A DNA stretch of 64,000 nt from Angustibacter sp. Root456 (GCF_001426435.1 NZ_LMER01000020.1:450240-514239), one strand, 5' to 3'; positions 1 through 9,562 are shown, counted from the stretch's first letter. Numbers and translations are program-made. The notes: generated from the sequence alone by a model not told the origin.

Positions 1-176
1 TGAACCTGGCGATCGGGCTGTTCACCCCACCCGTCGGCACGACGTTGTACATCTCCACAGCCCTTGCGGGAGAGAAGATCGAGCGCGTCGCGCGCACGCT
101 GATGCCGTTCTACGCGGTCAGCCTCGTGACGCTCCTGCTCGTGTCGTACGTGCCCGCGTTCACCATCACCCCCTGA
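1..176 (+). CDS. TRAP transporter large permease (DctM family), C-terminal fragment
   Basis: This reading frame enters from outside the window and stops at 174-176. The visible 57 residues include NLAIGLFTPPVGTTLYIS, which matches the conserved last-loop motif of DctM-type large permeases of tripartite ATP-independent periplasmic transporters, and then a final hydrophobic helix. The family uses a sodium gradient together with an extracytoplasmic binding protein to import acids or polyol-like substrates. It lies 60 nt ahead of the sugar-catabolic operon in the same direction, so it probably imports the substrate of that operon. The rest of the transporter lies outside the window. Confidence 0.75.
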   Translation, partial: NLAIGLFTPPVGTTLYISTALAGEKIERVARTLMPFYAVSLVTLLLVSYVPAFTITP

Positions 177-236
177 CCGTCGTCCTCGCGCCGCCGGAGG
201 GGCGTGCGCGGGACGGGTCACAGATCGGAGCCTCAC

Positions 237-1013
237 ATGAACTACCAGACAGGCGTGGGCCAGCGGACTGCCGTCGTCACGGGCGTCGCCTCGCCGCGCG
301 GCATCGGGTACGCGACGGCCAAGCGCTACGCAGCGGAGGGCTGGGCCGTCGCCGCCCTCGACATCGACGGCGTGGCCGTCAAGGAGGCGGCGGAGGCGAT
401 CAGCGCCGAGCACGGGGTGCCGGTGCTCGCGGTGCACGTCGACGTCACCTCGGAGGACTCGGTGGAGGCAGCGGCCCGAGCCGTGGCGGAGTCGGACCTC
501 CCGCCGGTCGGGGCCTTGGCGAACGTCGCCGGCCTGCCGTCACCCGTGCCCTTCCTCGAGGTGTCGCTCGACCTGTGGCACAGGGTGCTGGACGTCAACG
601 TCACCGGTGTCTTCCTGCTCTCGCGGGCCTTCCTGCCGCAGATGATCGAGGGCGGGTACGGCCGCGTCGTCAACATGTCGTCGGTATCGGCGCAGATGGG
701 TGGCGGCGTGTTCTCCAAGACCCCGTACTCCGCCGCCAAGGCCGCGGTGCTCGGGCTCACGAGGTCGCTGGCGCGCGAGATGGCGCCCCACGGCATCACG
801 GTGAACGCCATCGCCCCCGGCATCGTCGACACCGACATCCGCGCGGGTGCGAGCGACGCCGAGAACGAGGCTCGCCTGTCGGCGTCCGTCCCGCTGGGAC
901 GTCAGGCCAGTGCCGACGAGGTGGCGGCGCTCTACGTGTGGCTGTCGAGCGCGGACGCCGCCTACATCACGGGCTGCACGCACAACATCAACGGCGGCCA
1001 GTACATCGCCTGA
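237..1013 (+). CDS. SDR family NAD(P)-dependent oxidoreductase (258 aa)
   Basis: This is a classical short-chain dehydrogenase. It has an N-terminal nucleotide-binding motif TGVASPRGIG near residues 15-24, a catalytic serine in NMSSVS near 148-151, and the Y164-x-x-x-K168 pair. The ATG at 237 is chosen because a CGGAG ribosome-binding site lies six bases upstream; an in-frame start at 204 has none. It is the first complete gene of an operon that continues with two isomerases, a DhaK-type kinase and a transketolase. By position it probably oxidises a polyol (for example a tetritol) to a ketose. The exact substrate is inference. Confidence 0.85.
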   Translation: MNYQTGVGQRTAVVTGVASPRGIGYATAKRYAAEGWAVAALDIDGVAVKEAAEAISAEHGVPVLAVHVDVTSEDSVEAAARAVAESDLPPVGALANVAGLPSPVPFLEVSLDLWHRVLDVNVTGVFLLSRAFLPQMIEGGYGRVVNMSSVSAQMGGGVFSKTPYSAAKAAVLGLTRSLAREMAPHGITVNAIAPGIVDTDIRAGASDAENEARLSASVPLGRQASADEVAALYVWLSSADAAYITGCTHNINGGQYIA

Positions 1014-1031
1014 GCGGCCGGAGGACTCGGC

Positions 1032-1883
1032 ATGACCACCACAGCCACGGACGCCCGCGTCGGCGTCTCCACCATCACCTTCCGCTTCCGACCTCTCGAC
1101 GAGGCGCTGCGCCTCATCGCCGGCCTGGGAGCCGTCGAAGTCGACCTGGGTGCGATCCCCGCGGTCACCGACCACGTTCCCGTGCCCTACGGCGACGACC
1201 CCAGCGCGTTGCTGCACCTGCTGCAGCAGAACGGGCTCCGGGCCGGTGCCGTCAACGCGGACGTCGGTGACCTCAACGACCCGGACTACTCGTGGGAGGC
1301 GCTGAGCCAGCTGGCCACGCCGCTGGTCGAGCTCGCGGCGGCGGTGGGTGGCGCGCTGATCGTCCCGTGTGGGCGGGCGTCGTACGAGCCGTTCGTCGAC
1401 GTCGAGAGCGACCTCACGCGCATCGTCGACAACCTCGCGCGACTCAGCCGGCTGGCGTCCGACCGCGGCGTGCGTCTACTCGTGGAGGTCTTGCACCACA
1501 AGCGATTTGTGCACAGCGTGGCGCGGGCCGACGAAGTGCTCGACGCGCTGTCGCAGGAGCAGATCGGTCTGCTGCTCGACGTCTCGCACGTGGTCGCCTC
1601 CGACGAGGAACCGGCCGCGTGGGCGGCCCGACGGGTCGATCGCATCGAGCGCGTGCACCTGCGTGACGCGGTGCCGGGCGACCTCAACCTCGGCATCGGC
1701 CGCGGCGTCGTCGACTTCGCTGCGGTCATCACCACGCTGGAGCGGGGCGGCTTCGACGGCTCGTACATCCTCGAGCTGGAGACGCACGACGTGGCGGAGG
1801 ACGAGCGCGAGGCCGATGCCCGGCGCAGCCGCGAGCTGGTGCTGAACCTGGTTCGGGGGGCTGCGGCAGAGGGTGCGGCATGA
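1032..1883 (+). CDS. TIM-barrel sugar phosphate isomerase/epimerase (EryH/LerI-like)
   Basis: A 283-residue AP-endonuclease-2/xylose-isomerase-like TIM barrel. The four usual metal ligands are visible: Glu in LLVEVLHH, Asp in LLLDVSHV, His in RVHLRDA and Glu in LELETHD. GGAGG lies eight bases before the ATG. The last bases overlap the ATG of the kinase gene (ATGA), so the two are translationally coupled. In erythritol and threitol pathways of Brucella and Mycobacterium smegmatis, this fold (EryH, LerI) interconverts L-erythrulose 1-phosphate and D-erythrulose 4-phosphate. The neighbouring DhaK-type kinase and RpiB-like protein make that role likely, but substrate specificity cannot be read from the sequence. 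Confidence 0.8.
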   Translation: MTTTATDARVGVSTITFRFRPLDEALRLIAGLGAVEVDLGAIPAVTDHVPVPYGDDPSALLHLLQQNGLRAGAVNADVGDLNDPDYSWEALSQLATPLVELAAAVGGALIVPCGRASYEPFVDVESDLTRIVDNLARLSRLASDRGVRLLVEVLHHKRFVHSVARADEVLDALSQEQIGLLLDVSHVVASDEEPAAWAARRVDRIERVHLRDAVPGDLNLGIGRGVVDFAAVITTLERGGFDGSYILELETHDVAEDEREADARRSRELVLNLVRGAAAEGAA

Positions 1884-3598
1884 CGCGGCTGGTCAACGAC
1901 CCCAGCAGCTTCCGCGAGGACCTCCTCGAGGGCTTCCTCGACGCGTACGCCGGCCGCGTCGCGGGGGTGCCCGGTGGCGTGGTGCGCGCTCAAGAGACCC
2001 GGCCCGGCAAGGTCGCGGTCGTCGTCGGCGGTGGCTCCGGCCACTACCCCGCCTTCTGCGGGCTCGTGGGCCCTGGCCTGGCCGATGGGGCCGTGGTGGG
2101 CAACGTCTTCACCTCGCCGTCCGCCGATGACGCCTGCAGCGTGGGCCGCGCGGCGCACGGCGACAGCGGGCTGCTCTTCATCACGGGCAACTACGCCGGT
2201 GACGTCATGAACTTCGACCAGGCCCGCGAGAAGCTGGCCGCAGAGGGCATCCGGACTCAGACCCTCTACGTCACGGACGACGTCGCGAGCGCACCTACCG
2301 ACCAGGTCGCCCGCCGTCGTGGGGTGGCCGGCGACTTCGTGGTGTTCAAGGTCGCCGGGGCCGCCGCAGAGGCCGGACTCGACCTGGACGCCGTCGTGCG
2401 GGTGGCGGAGCACGCCAACGACCGCACCCGGACCCTCGGCGTCGGGCTGCAGGGGTGCACCATGCCCGGCAGCACCGAGCCGCTGTTCACCGTGCCCGCA
2501 GGTCGCCTGGGCGTCGGGCTCGGCATCCACGGCGAGCCCGGCATCGAGGAGCGCGATCTGCTCTCGGCGCGCGACCTGGCCGAGCTGCTCGTCGACGGCG
2601 TGCTCGCCGAGCTCCCGGGGGCCGGCCGCGTGAGCGCGGTGCTGAACGGTCTGGGCGCCACCAAGTACGAGGAGCTGTTCGTCGTCTGGGCGACGGTGGC
2701 GCGGCTGCTGCGTGATCGTGGCTGCACGGTCGTGGAGCCTGAGGTCGGCGAGCTGGTCACGAGCCTCGACATGGCGGGGATCTCGCTGACGGTGGTCGCT
2801 CTGGACGACGAGCTGGAGCGGTTCTGGACGGCGCCTGCGCGCACGCCCGCGTTCTGTCGCGGCGCGGGGCTGGACCAGTTCGACAGGGCGTCACGCGCCC
2901 GTCCGGCGGTCATCTCCCGCGACGACGACCAGCAGCCGCCGGTCACCGGATCGCCAGAGTCGGCGGCCGCCGGTCGCGTTGCGGCACAGGCGCTGTCGGC
3001 TGCGCTCTCCGCCGTCCGCGACGCGGAGTCGCAGCTGGCTCAGCTCGACGCGGTAGCCGGGGACGGCGACCACGGACGCGGCATGGTGCGTGGGCTCACC
3101 GCGGCCACGGCGGCGGCGCAGGAGGCCGTCCAGTCGGCCGCCGGGATCGGCACGGTGCTCTGCCGCGCCGGGCGCGCGTGGGCCGCGCAGGCGGGGGGGA
3201 CGTCGGGCGTCCTATGGGGCACTGCGCTGCAGGCAGCCGGCGACCGCCTCGGTGACGTCGACCCCGTCAGCGGGTCAGCCCTCGCCGACGCGGTGGCCGC
3301 GGCGGTCGAGGCGGTAGCCACGCTGGGCAAGGCCGCCCCCGGAGACAAGACCATGCTCGACGCCGCCCAGCCGTTCGTCGAGGCGTTGCGGCGCAACGTC
3401 GATGTCGGGATGGCGCCGCCCGAGGCGTGGAGGCTGGCCGTGGTCGCCGCCACCGAAGCGGCGGCGGCCACGGCGTCCCTGCGCCCCCAGGTCGGGCGCG
3501 CCCGCCCCCTGGCCGAACGCAGCGTCGGCACGCCAGACCCAGGAGCGGTGTCGTTCGCGGTCTGCGTGCGCGCCGCCGTCGAGGAGGTCAGCTCGTGA
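1880..3598 (+). CDS. Dihydroxyacetone kinase-family (DhaK-DhaL) sugar kinase, probable erythrulose kinase
   Basis: A 572-residue single-chain DAK kinase. The N-terminal DhaK part (about 1-330) has GGGSGH at 50-55 and His217 in the IHGEPG motif, the residue that binds the keto-sugar covalently in the family. The C-terminal DhaL part (about 365-570) has GDGDHG with Asp395 and Asp397 for ATP-Mg binding, then GGTSG and PGDKTM motifs. It has the two-domain build of ATP-dependent kinases and no PTS partner is seen. M. smegmatis LerK and DerK (L- and D-erythrulose kinases) share this build. With a LerI-like isomerase next door, an L-erythrulose 1-kinase is the best guess; dihydroxyacetone kinase is the alternative. 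It overlaps both neighbours by 4 nt. Confidence 0.82.
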   Translation: MTRLVNDPSSFREDLLEGFLDAYAGRVAGVPGGVVRAQETRPGKVAVVVGGGSGHYPAFCGLVGPGLADGAVVGNVFTSPSADDACSVGRAAHGDSGLLFITGNYAGDVMNFDQAREKLAAEGIRTQTLYVTDDVASAPTDQVARRRGVAGDFVVFKVAGAAAEAGLDLDAVVRVAEHANDRTRTLGVGLQGCTMPGSTEPLFTVPAGRLGVGLGIHGEPGIEERDLLSARDLAELLVDGVLAELPGAGRVSAVLNGLGATKYEELFVVWATVARLLRDRGCTVVEPEVGELVTSLDMAGISLTVVALDDELERFWTAPARTPAFCRGAGLDQFDRASRARPAVISRDDDQQPPVTGSPESAAAGRVAAQALSAALSAVRDAESQLAQLDAVAGDGDHGRGMVRGLTAATAAAQEAVQSAAGIGTVLCRAGRAWAAQAGGTSGVLWGTALQAAGDRLGDVDPVSGSALADAVAAAVEAVATLGKAAPGDKTMLDAAQPFVEALRRNVDVGMAPPEAWRLAVVAATEAAAATASLRPQVGRARPLAERSVGTPDPGAVSFAVCVRAAVEEVSS

Positions 3599-4080
3599 GC
3601 ACGCAGCCCCCAGGACGTTGGCGCGTCGTGGTCGGGAGTGACGACGCCGGCTACGAGTACAAGGAGCGGCTGAAGGCCGACCTGCTCGCCGACCCGCGGG
3701 TCAGCGAGGTGGTGGACGTCGGCGTCGGCCCCGACGGTCACACCGCCTACCCGCACGTCGCCGTCGAGGCCGCCCGCAAGGTCGCCGTTGGTGACGTCGA
3801 CCGCGCGTTGCTCGTGTGCGGCACGGGCCTGGGTGTGGCGATCTCCGCCAACAAGGTGCCCGGGGTGCGGGCGGTCACCGCGCACGACAGCTTCTCGGTC
3901 GAGCGAGCTGTCCTGAGCAACGACGCCCAGGTGCTCTGCTTCGGCCAGCGCGTGATCGGCATCGAGCTGGCCCGCCGCCTCGCGCGCGAGTGGCTGGGCT
4001 ACGAGTTCGACGCGTCGTCACCATCAGCCGAGAAGGTGGCCGCGCTGCAGGGCTACGACGAAGCGAGGGAGGCCAGATGA
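3595..4080 (+). CDS. RpiB/LacAB-family sugar-phosphate isomerase (161 aa)
   Basis: An RpiB-fold aldose-ketose isomerase of usual length. [11 protein letters not shown] near the N terminus and [13 protein letters not shown], with the active-site cysteine, are family signatures. The GTG start at 3595 overlaps the kinase stop (GTGA) and has GAGGAGG seven bases upstream; the longer in-frame extension to 3427 lies inside the kinase gene. In tetritol pathways an RpiB homologue (EryI, DerI) converts D-erythrulose 4-phosphate to D-erythrose 4-phosphate, and that is the likely role here. Ribose-5-phosphate isomerase activity is the general alternative. The stop overlaps the next ATG. Confidence 0.85.
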   Translation: MSTQPPGRWRVVVGSDDAGYEYKERLKADLLADPRVSEVVDVGVGPDGHTAYPHVAVEAARKVAVGDVDRALLVCGTGLGVAISANKVPGVRAVTAHDSFSVERAVLSNDAQVLCFGQRVIGIELARRLAREWLGYEFDASSPSAEKVAALQGYDEAREAR

Positions 4081-4964
4081 GCCAGGTGTCGACGGTGCCC
4101 GCGCGCCCAGGCGTCGAGCGGTTGGCGACGTGCAGGGACGCGGCCTACCGCATCCGGATGGGCGTGCTGGAGCAGGGCGAGGCGCAGGGTGAGGGCTATG
4201 TCGGGCAGGGTCTCGGCGCGGCCGACGTCCTGGCCGTGCTGTACGCCGACGTGCTGCACCACCGCGCCGACGATCCCGACTGGGCCGACCGTGACCGGTT
4301 CCTGCTCTCGACCGGTCACTACGCGCTCCTGATGTACGCGGCGCTGGCCGAGGCCGGCGTCATCCCGCGCGAGGAGCTCACGACCTACGCGGCCGACGGC
4401 TCGCGCCTGCCGATGTCGGCGATGTCGACCTACACGCCCGGGGTCGAGATCTCCGGGGGTTCGCTGGGTCACGGGCTCGGGCTGGCCGTCGGTCACGCGC
4501 TCGGCCTGCGGCACCAGGGCCGGGTCGACCAGCGGGTGTTCTGCTTGTTCTCCGACGGCGAGCTCAACGAGGGCTCGACGTGGGAGGCGGCCATGAGCGC
4601 CTCGAGCTGGGAGCTGGGCAACCTCGTGGGCATCGTCGACATGAACGGCTTGCAGGCCGACGGACGCACGAGCGACGTCCTGCGCAACGAGCCGCAGGTC
4701 GACCGCTGGACGGCGTTCGGCTGGGACGCCCAGCGCGTCGACGGCAACGACGTCGGCGCCCTGCTCGAGGCCTTCGACTGCGCGACGAGCCGGGCAGGCG
4801 CCCACGGGCGCCCGCAGGTGCTGGTCTGCGACACGACGGTCGGCAAGGGCGTGCCCCTGCTCGAGAACCGCGAGCGGCTGCACTTCATGAAGATCGCACC
4901 CGAGGAGTGGCCGGTCTGCAAGGACCAGCTCACCGCCGGGTACTCGCGAGGGAGGCACTCATGA
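4077..4964 (+). CDS. Transketolase, N-terminal (ThDP-binding) subunit
   Basis: A 295-residue half transketolase. [15 protein letters not shown] and GSLGHGLG near the middle, and SDGELNEG followed by an Asn-containing loop, are the thiamine-diphosphate/Mg binding signature of the N-terminal domain. The ATG at 4077 overlaps the preceding stop (ATGA) and has GGGAGG upstream. It is paired with the pyrimidine-binding subunit that follows, as in other split transketolases (for example apulose-4-phosphate transketolase AptA/AptB). A dedicated transketolase in a catabolic operon suggests that the pathway product, such as erythrose 4-phosphate, is used directly with a ketose phosphate. Confidence 0.9.
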   Translation: MSQVSTVPARPGVERLATCRDAAYRIRMGVLEQGEAQGEGYVGQGLGAADVLAVLYADVLHHRADDPDWADRDRFLLSTGHYALLMYAALAEAGVIPREELTTYAADGSRLPMSAMSTYTPGVEISGGSLGHGLGLAVGHALGLRHQGRVDQRVFCLFSDGELNEGSTWEAAMSASSWELGNLVGIVDMNGLQADGRTSDVLRNEPQVDRWTAFGWDAQRVDGNDVGALLEAFDCATSRAGAHGRPQVLVCDTTVGKGVPLLENRERLHFMKIAPEEWPVCKDQLTAGYSRGRHS

Positions 4965-5953
4965 CCGCCACGACCCCCCAGCGCTCGGCGGCGATGATCG
5001 CCTCGATCGCCGATCCCGGTGTGCGGACGAGGCAAGCGCCGTTCGGTCACGCGCTGGCTGCCCTGGCGGCGGGGGACGACCGCGTCGTCGGTCTCACCGC
5101 CGACCTCGGCAAGTACACCGACATGCACGTGTTCGCGGCCGCTCACCCGGACCGGTACTTCCAGATGGGTATGGCCGAGCAGGTGATGATGGCCGCCGCC
5201 GCGGGCATGGCCCAGGTGGGTCTGGTGCCGTTCGCCTCGACGTACTCGGTGTTCGCCACGCGCCGCGCCTACGACTTCATCTGCCTCGACATGGCCGAGC
5301 CCCAGCTCAACGTCAACGTCGTGGCCGCCCTGCCCGGACTGACGACGGGCTACGGACCGTCGCACCAGGCCACCGAGGACGTCGCGATCCTGCGGGCGAT
5401 GCCCGGCCTCACCCTGGTCGACCCCTGCGACGCGGTCGACATCGAGCAGGCCGTGCCGCAGCTCGCGGCGCACCCGGGCCCGACGTACACCAGGCTGCTG
5501 CGCGGAGCGGTGCCCCGGGTGCTCGACGAGTACGACTACTCCTTCGAGCTCGGCAAGGCCAAGGTGATCCGTCCCGGTCGCGACGTCGTGCTGGTGTCGT
5601 CCGGTCTCATGACGATGCGCGCGCTGCTGGCCGCGACGGAGCTCGAGCGACACCACGTCGACGTCGCGGTGGTGCACTGCCCGACGCTCAAGCCCTTCGA
5701 CAGCGAGACGGTGCTGCGCGAGCTCGACAGCCCGCGGCTCGCACTCACCGTGGAGAACCACTCTGTGGTCGGTGGCCTGCACGACGCGGTCGCCGCAGCG
5801 CTCGTGGCGAGCCCGGCACCTCGACGACTCGGCGCCATCGCGCTGCCGGACGAGTTCCTCGACGCCGGCGCGCTGCCCACGCTGCACGACCGCTACGGGC
5901 TGTCGACCAGCGCGGTGGTGGCGACGGTGCTCGCCGAGCTCGGCCGGGGCTGA
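4961..5953 (+). CDS. Transketolase, C-terminal (pyrimidine-binding) subunit
   Basis: A 330-residue partner of the preceding subunit. It carries the PYR domain with GMAEQ, whose glutamate activates the thiamine cofactor in the family, then ASTYSVFATRR and the C-terminal regulatory domain ending near VENHSVVGG. Its ATG overlaps the stop of the N-terminal subunit (ATGA) and has GGGAGG upstream, so the two chains are probably made in equal amounts. It is the last gene of the sugar operon; nhaA follows after 14 nt in the same direction and may be read through. Confidence 0.9.
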   Translation: MTATTPQRSAAMIASIADPGVRTRQAPFGHALAALAAGDDRVVGLTADLGKYTDMHVFAAAHPDRYFQMGMAEQVMMAAAAGMAQVGLVPFASTYSVFATRRAYDFICLDMAEPQLNVNVVAALPGLTTGYGPSHQATEDVAILRAMPGLTLVDPCDAVDIEQAVPQLAAHPGPTYTRLLRGAVPRVLDEYDYSFELGKAKVIRPGRDVVLVSSGLMTMRALLAATELERHHVDVAVVHCPTLKPFDSETVLRELDSPRLALTVENHSVVGGLHDAVAAALVASPAPRRLGAIALPDEFLDAGALPTLHDRYGLSTSAVVATVLAELGRG

Positions 5954-5967
5954 CGAGGCCTCCGCTC

Positions 5968-7365
5968 GTGCACCTGCAGGCCGAACCCGCGAGCCCACCC
6001 ACTGTCTGGAGCGAGTCGCGCCGGCTCATCCCGCGGCTCGTGGTGCGTCCGCTGCTGCGGTTCATGGAGCTCGAGGCCTCCAGCGCGGCGGTGATGCTCG
6101 GTGCCGCGGTGCTGGCCGTCGTGTGGGCGAACTCCGCGTTCGCCGACGGCTACACCGCGGTGTTCGACACCGCGGTGCGCCTGAGCTTCGGAACGTGGCA
6201 CCCACTCGGTGCGCTCACCGTGCGCGAGTGGGTGAACGACGGAGCGATGACGCTGTTCTTCTTCGTGGTGGCCCTGGAGATCAAGCGCGAGCTGGTGCAC
6301 GGCGAGCTGAGGCGTCCCGCCGCCGCGGCGCTGCCGGTGCTGGCGGCCGTCGGCGGGATGGTCGTGCCCGCGGTCATCTACCTGTCCTTCACGGCCGGGA
6401 CGGCTGGTGCTTCGGGCTGGGGCGTCCCGATGGCCACCGACATCGCGTTCGCCGTGGCCGTCGTCACGGCCGCAGGCTCTCGCGTGCCACCGGCGGCCAG
6501 GGTCTTCCTGCTCACCCTCGCGATCGCCGACGACCTCGGGGCGATCGTCGTCATCGCCCTCTTCTACGCCGGCCACCTGGCGGTGCTGCCGCTGCTGGGT
6601 GCCCTCGCCACCGTGGGCGTGGCGTGGCTGCTGCAGCGCGGCCACGTCCGGGCGCTCACGCCGTACGTCCTGCTCGGCATCGGTTGCTGGGTGCTCCTGC
6701 ACCACAGTGGTGTGCACCCGACGCTGGCTGGTGTCGCGTTCGGGCTGCTCACGCCGGCTTGGCCGTGGTACGACGCGACGCAGTTCGCGCAGCGGGCGCG
6801 GGCTCAGGCGCGGGCCGTGGAGGACGCCACCAGCGCTGCGACCTGTGCGGACCCGACGGCCGCGCGCGCCCTGACTGCCGATCAGCTGGACTCCGTGCGC
6901 TCGGCTGTGCGCGAGACCGTCCGGCTCGCGCACGAGGCACTGCCTCCGCTCGACAGGATCCAAGCCCGGCTGTCGGCACTGGTCAGCTTCGTCGTCGTGC
7001 CGGTGTTCGCGCTGGCGAACGCCGGATTCAGCCTCTCGGGTCGAGGGTCGATGTCGCACGACGCCGCTCTGGTCACCGCAGGCGTCGGGGTCGGCCTGGT
7101 GGCCGGCAAGACGCTCGGCATCTTCGGCACGACGTGGGTCGTCACGCGGCTGCCGGGGCTCACGCTGCCGTCCGGCACCCGATGGACTCACCTGCTGGGC
7201 TTGTCGCTGTGCGCCGGGATCGGCTTCACCGTCGCGCTGTTCGTCGGCGACATCGCGTTCAGCGACGCCGGCTTGGGCGAGGCCGCGAAGCTCGGGATCT
7301 TCACGGGGAGTGTGGTCTCCGGGCTGGCCGGGTTCATCGCGCTGCGGTGCTGCCGACCTCGCTGA
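5968..7365 (+). CDS. nhaA: Na+/H+ antiporter NhaA
   Basis: A 465-residue membrane protein with about twelve hydrophobic segments. FVVALEIKREL, MATDIAFAVAVV and LAIADDLGAIVVIALFY are NhaA signatures. Asp188 and Asp189 in IADDLG correspond to the ion-binding pair Asp163/Asp164 of Escherichia coli NhaA. The protein exports sodium in exchange for protons at the cytoplasmic membrane. An acidic/Ala-rich cytoplasmic loop at about 270-320 is longer than in E. coli. The GTG at 5968 is the only plausible start before FMELEASSAA and has no clear ribosome-binding site, so read-through or coupling from the transketolase gene is possible. Confidence 0.93.
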   Translation: MHLQAEPASPPTVWSESRRLIPRLVVRPLLRFMELEASSAAVMLGAAVLAVVWANSAFADGYTAVFDTAVRLSFGTWHPLGALTVREWVNDGAMTLFFFVVALEIKRELVHGELRRPAAAALPVLAAVGGMVVPAVIYLSFTAGTAGASGWGVPMATDIAFAVAVVTAAGSRVPPAARVFLLTLAIADDLGAIVVIALFYAGHLAVLPLLGALATVGVAWLLQRGHVRALTPYVLLGIGCWVLLHHSGVHPTLAGVAFGLLTPAWPWYDATQFAQRARAQARAVEDATSAATCADPTAARALTADQLDSVRSAVRETVRLAHEALPPLDRIQARLSALVSFVVVPVFALANAGFSLSGRGSMSHDAALVTAGVGVGLVAGKTLGIFGTTWVVTRLPGLTLPSGTRWTHLLGLSLCAGIGFTVALFVGDIAFSDAGLGEAAKLGIFTGSVVSGLAGFIALRCCRPR

Positions 7366-7384
7366 CCGCTGCCTGGCGTGCCGC

Positions 7385-8662
7385 TCAGTCGGACGCCGTC
7401 CGCCGCACCCGCGTCGCGCGCACCGTCGTCCAGTACACCGCCGCCGTCGCCGCGTAGAGCGCGGCGATGAGCCCGAAGAGCACGGGTGCGTGGCCGTCCT
7501 GCGGCAGCACGAGCGCCGCAGCGCCGGCCGCGGCGACGAACGCGACGTTGAACACCACGTCGTAGAACGCGAACACGCGGCCGCGGAAGTCGTCGTCGAT
7601 GACCCGCTGCACCACCGCGTCGACGCAGATCTTGATCCCCTGGGCCACGACCCCGAGCGCGAACGCCGCCACCAGCGCTACCGGGACGGTCAGCCACACC
7701 GCGAGCAGCGCCTGCACCACCGCCGCCCCGGCGATCGCGCGCCAGACCCAGCCGCCGGTGCCCCACCGGGCCGTGGCGAACGGCGTCACGAGCGCCGCGC
7801 CCCCGAAGCCCAACCCCGCCGCGCCGAAGACCTGCGCCATCAAGGCCAGACCCGCCGAGGCCTCCCGGGGGTCGTTGAAGTAGTTGCGGCACAGCAGCAC
7901 CGTGGCCAACGTCGTGAGCCCGTACCCGAACCGGTGGGCGCCGATCGCCGCGAGCGCGTTCCACGCCGGCCGCCGCTCACGCACGTGCCGGGCGCCGTCC
8001 GCCACCGCGCGCCACCCGAGCGCCGTCCGCTCACCGTGCTCGGGCCCCAGCAACGCGCGGGGCATCCGCAGCGCCAGCAGCGCCGAGCCCAGGTACACCA
8101 CCGCGACCATGGCCAGCACCACGGCGTCACCGTCGTCGCCGCGCGGCAGGAAGCGCGTCAGCACGTAGGCGAGGCCACCGCCGGCGAGCGCGGACAGCGT
8201 GCCGGACGTCGGCGTCACGGCGTTGGCCATCACGAGCTCGTCGCTCGGCACGACGTGCGGCAGTCCCGCGCCGAGCGCGGTGAGGAAGAACCGGTTGACC
8301 GACAGGCACGCCAGCACCAGCCCGTAGAGGGCCGGCCCCACCGAGCCGGCGGCTACGAGCGCAGCGATCACGACGACGAGGCCCGTGCGCACGAGGTTGG
8401 CCACGAACAGCACCTGCCGCCGACGCCAGTGGTCGAGCAGCACCCCGGCGAACGGCCCGATCACGGTGTACGGCAGGACGGTGATCGCAGCGGCAGCCGC
8501 CGCGGCCTGCGCGGTGGCCGCGCGTTCCGGCGAGAAGAACACCAGGCTCGCCAGCGCAACCTGGAACGCGCCGTCCGCGCTCTGCGACACCAACCGGACG
8601 GCGAACAGGTGCCGGAAGTCGCGACCGCGCAGGACGATGCGCAGGTCCGCGACGAAGTGCAC
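7385..8662 (-). CDS. MFS transporter (425 aa)
   Basis: A major facilitator superfamily protein with about twelve membrane helices. The loop DHWRRRQVLFVANLVRTG after the second helix resembles the conserved loop 2-3 motif. No substrate can be assigned. It converges on nhaA with only 19 nt between the stops and starts with GTG at 8662. The first 112 bases of its 5' end are duplicated at 9791-9902 with about five mismatches, in an otherwise decayed region, so this gene has been copied locally. Confidence 0.85.
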   Translation of the reverse strand: MHFVADLRIVLRGRDFRHLFAVRLVSQSADGAFQVALASLVFFSPERAATAQAAAAAAAITVLPYTVIGPFAGVLLDHWRRRQVLFVANLVRTGLVVVIAALVAAGSVGPALYGLVLACLSVNRFFLTALGAGLPHVVPSDELVMANAVTPTSGTLSALAGGGLAYVLTRFLPRGDDGDAVVLAMVAVVYLGSALLALRMPRALLGPEHGERTALGWRAVADGARHVRERRPAWNALAAIGAHRFGYGLTTLATVLLCRNYFNDPREASAGLALMAQVFGAAGLGFGGAALVTPFATARWGTGGWVWRAIAGAAVVQALLAVWLTVPVALVAAFALGVVAQGIKICVDAVVQRVIDDDFRGRVFAFYDVVFNVAFVAAAGAAALVLPQDGHAPVLFGLIAALYAATAAVYWTTVRATRVRRTASD

Positions 8663-8666
8663 GCCC

Positions 8667-9422
8667 TCACTTTAGGCATCGCCGGCGACACCCGCCCGCC
8701 GCTAGACCTCGGTCTCCTCGGCGTCGGGCCCGACCCGTGCGGCCCAGCGCAGTCAGGATCAGGCCCGCAGCGAGAAGGAGGAGCGCGACGACAGCGGCGA
8801 GCCCATCACCGGACGGTGCGATCGACCACGCCCACGGCACCGGGGATCCGTCACGCGCCCGGCCGAAGAGCATCTCGAACGCACCGAACGCGGCCGGCGC
8901 CAACCAGGCCGGTCAGCCCAGCCACGGGCGCAGCACCAACGCGATCCCGACGAATCCGCAGAGGTCCCGGGCCCCCATCAGGCCGGCTGACGGCTGGCCC
9001 GTCCAGCCCGACGACGCTGCCACGACCACGCCGCCGAATGCCGTCACGAGCAGCAGCAGAGCCACGTCGAGCCGTGACGTTGCGCGCGGTGCGACGAGCT
9101 CCACGCTCGGCCGGCTGGCGGGGCTGAGTCCGACGAACGCAGGGCAGGCGACGGCAGGCAGCAGTGCCTGCCAGGGCGCCAGGCCGGGGTCGACCGTGTT
9201 CAGGATGCCGACCGAGGCCTCGACGAGAAATGCGCTCTGGTTGAGCGACGCGACGCGACACGGACCGTCCATGATCATGAGTGCCGAAACCGACACAGCA
9301 CGTGCGCCGTGAGGGGTGCGACGGTTGCCGCGTGGCCACCCCGCCCCTGCCACTCGCGTTCGCGACGATCTGACCCCGGACGACGTGGTCGCCGCCACGC
9401 ACGAGGCCAACCGCGCGATCAT
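8667..9422 (-). pseudogene. Membrane protein gene interrupted by an in-frame TGA
   Basis: On the minus strand one frame reads a hydrophobic protein from about 9422 to 8667 with a single TGA at 8915-8913. Before the stop there are two or three membrane segments (PGLAPWQALLPAVACPAF, LDVALLLLVTAFGGVVVAA, GFVGIALVLRPWLG). After it the frame continues as a plausible membrane protein (WLAPAAFGAFEMLFGR, VPWAWSIAP, then another helix). The pattern resembles actinobacterial membrane proteins of unknown function that sit beside ABC transporters. The start is unclear and residues before about 9280 look random. It is probably a dead gene, although a sequencing error at 8913 would give the same picture. 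Confidence 0.5.
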
Positions 9423-9433
9423 GGGCAGGGCCG

Positions 9434-9562
9434 CAGGAGCACCGCGAAGATCAGGACACCGTGAAGGCGGTGGCGCGGCTGGTCGAGCTGCACCTGCGTT
9501 TCCACGGCTACGGCACCGGTGAGTGGACCGACTCGGCGGTGCGCCGGTACGTCACGGACGCG
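9434..9562 (+). pseudogene. Fragment of CCA-adding tRNA nucleotidyltransferase (pcnA-like)
   Basis: The frame through 9461 reads EHREDQDTVKAVARLVELH, then LRFHGYGTGEWTDSAV and RRYVTDA. This is the conserved HD-domain stretch of actinobacterial CCA tRNA nucleotidyltransferases. Only about 40 residues are recognisable; after 9562 the frame loses similarity and no catalytic head is present upstream. It is therefore a relic, and the functional gene must lie elsewhere. The following stretch, 9563-9729, holds no gene or motif I could identify. Confidence 0.55.

Noticed and set aside
3816-4076. Upstream extension of the transketolase N-terminal subunit
   Set aside because: It is out of frame with and inside the RpiB-like gene; the ATG at 4077 overlaps that gene's stop and has a ribosome-binding site.
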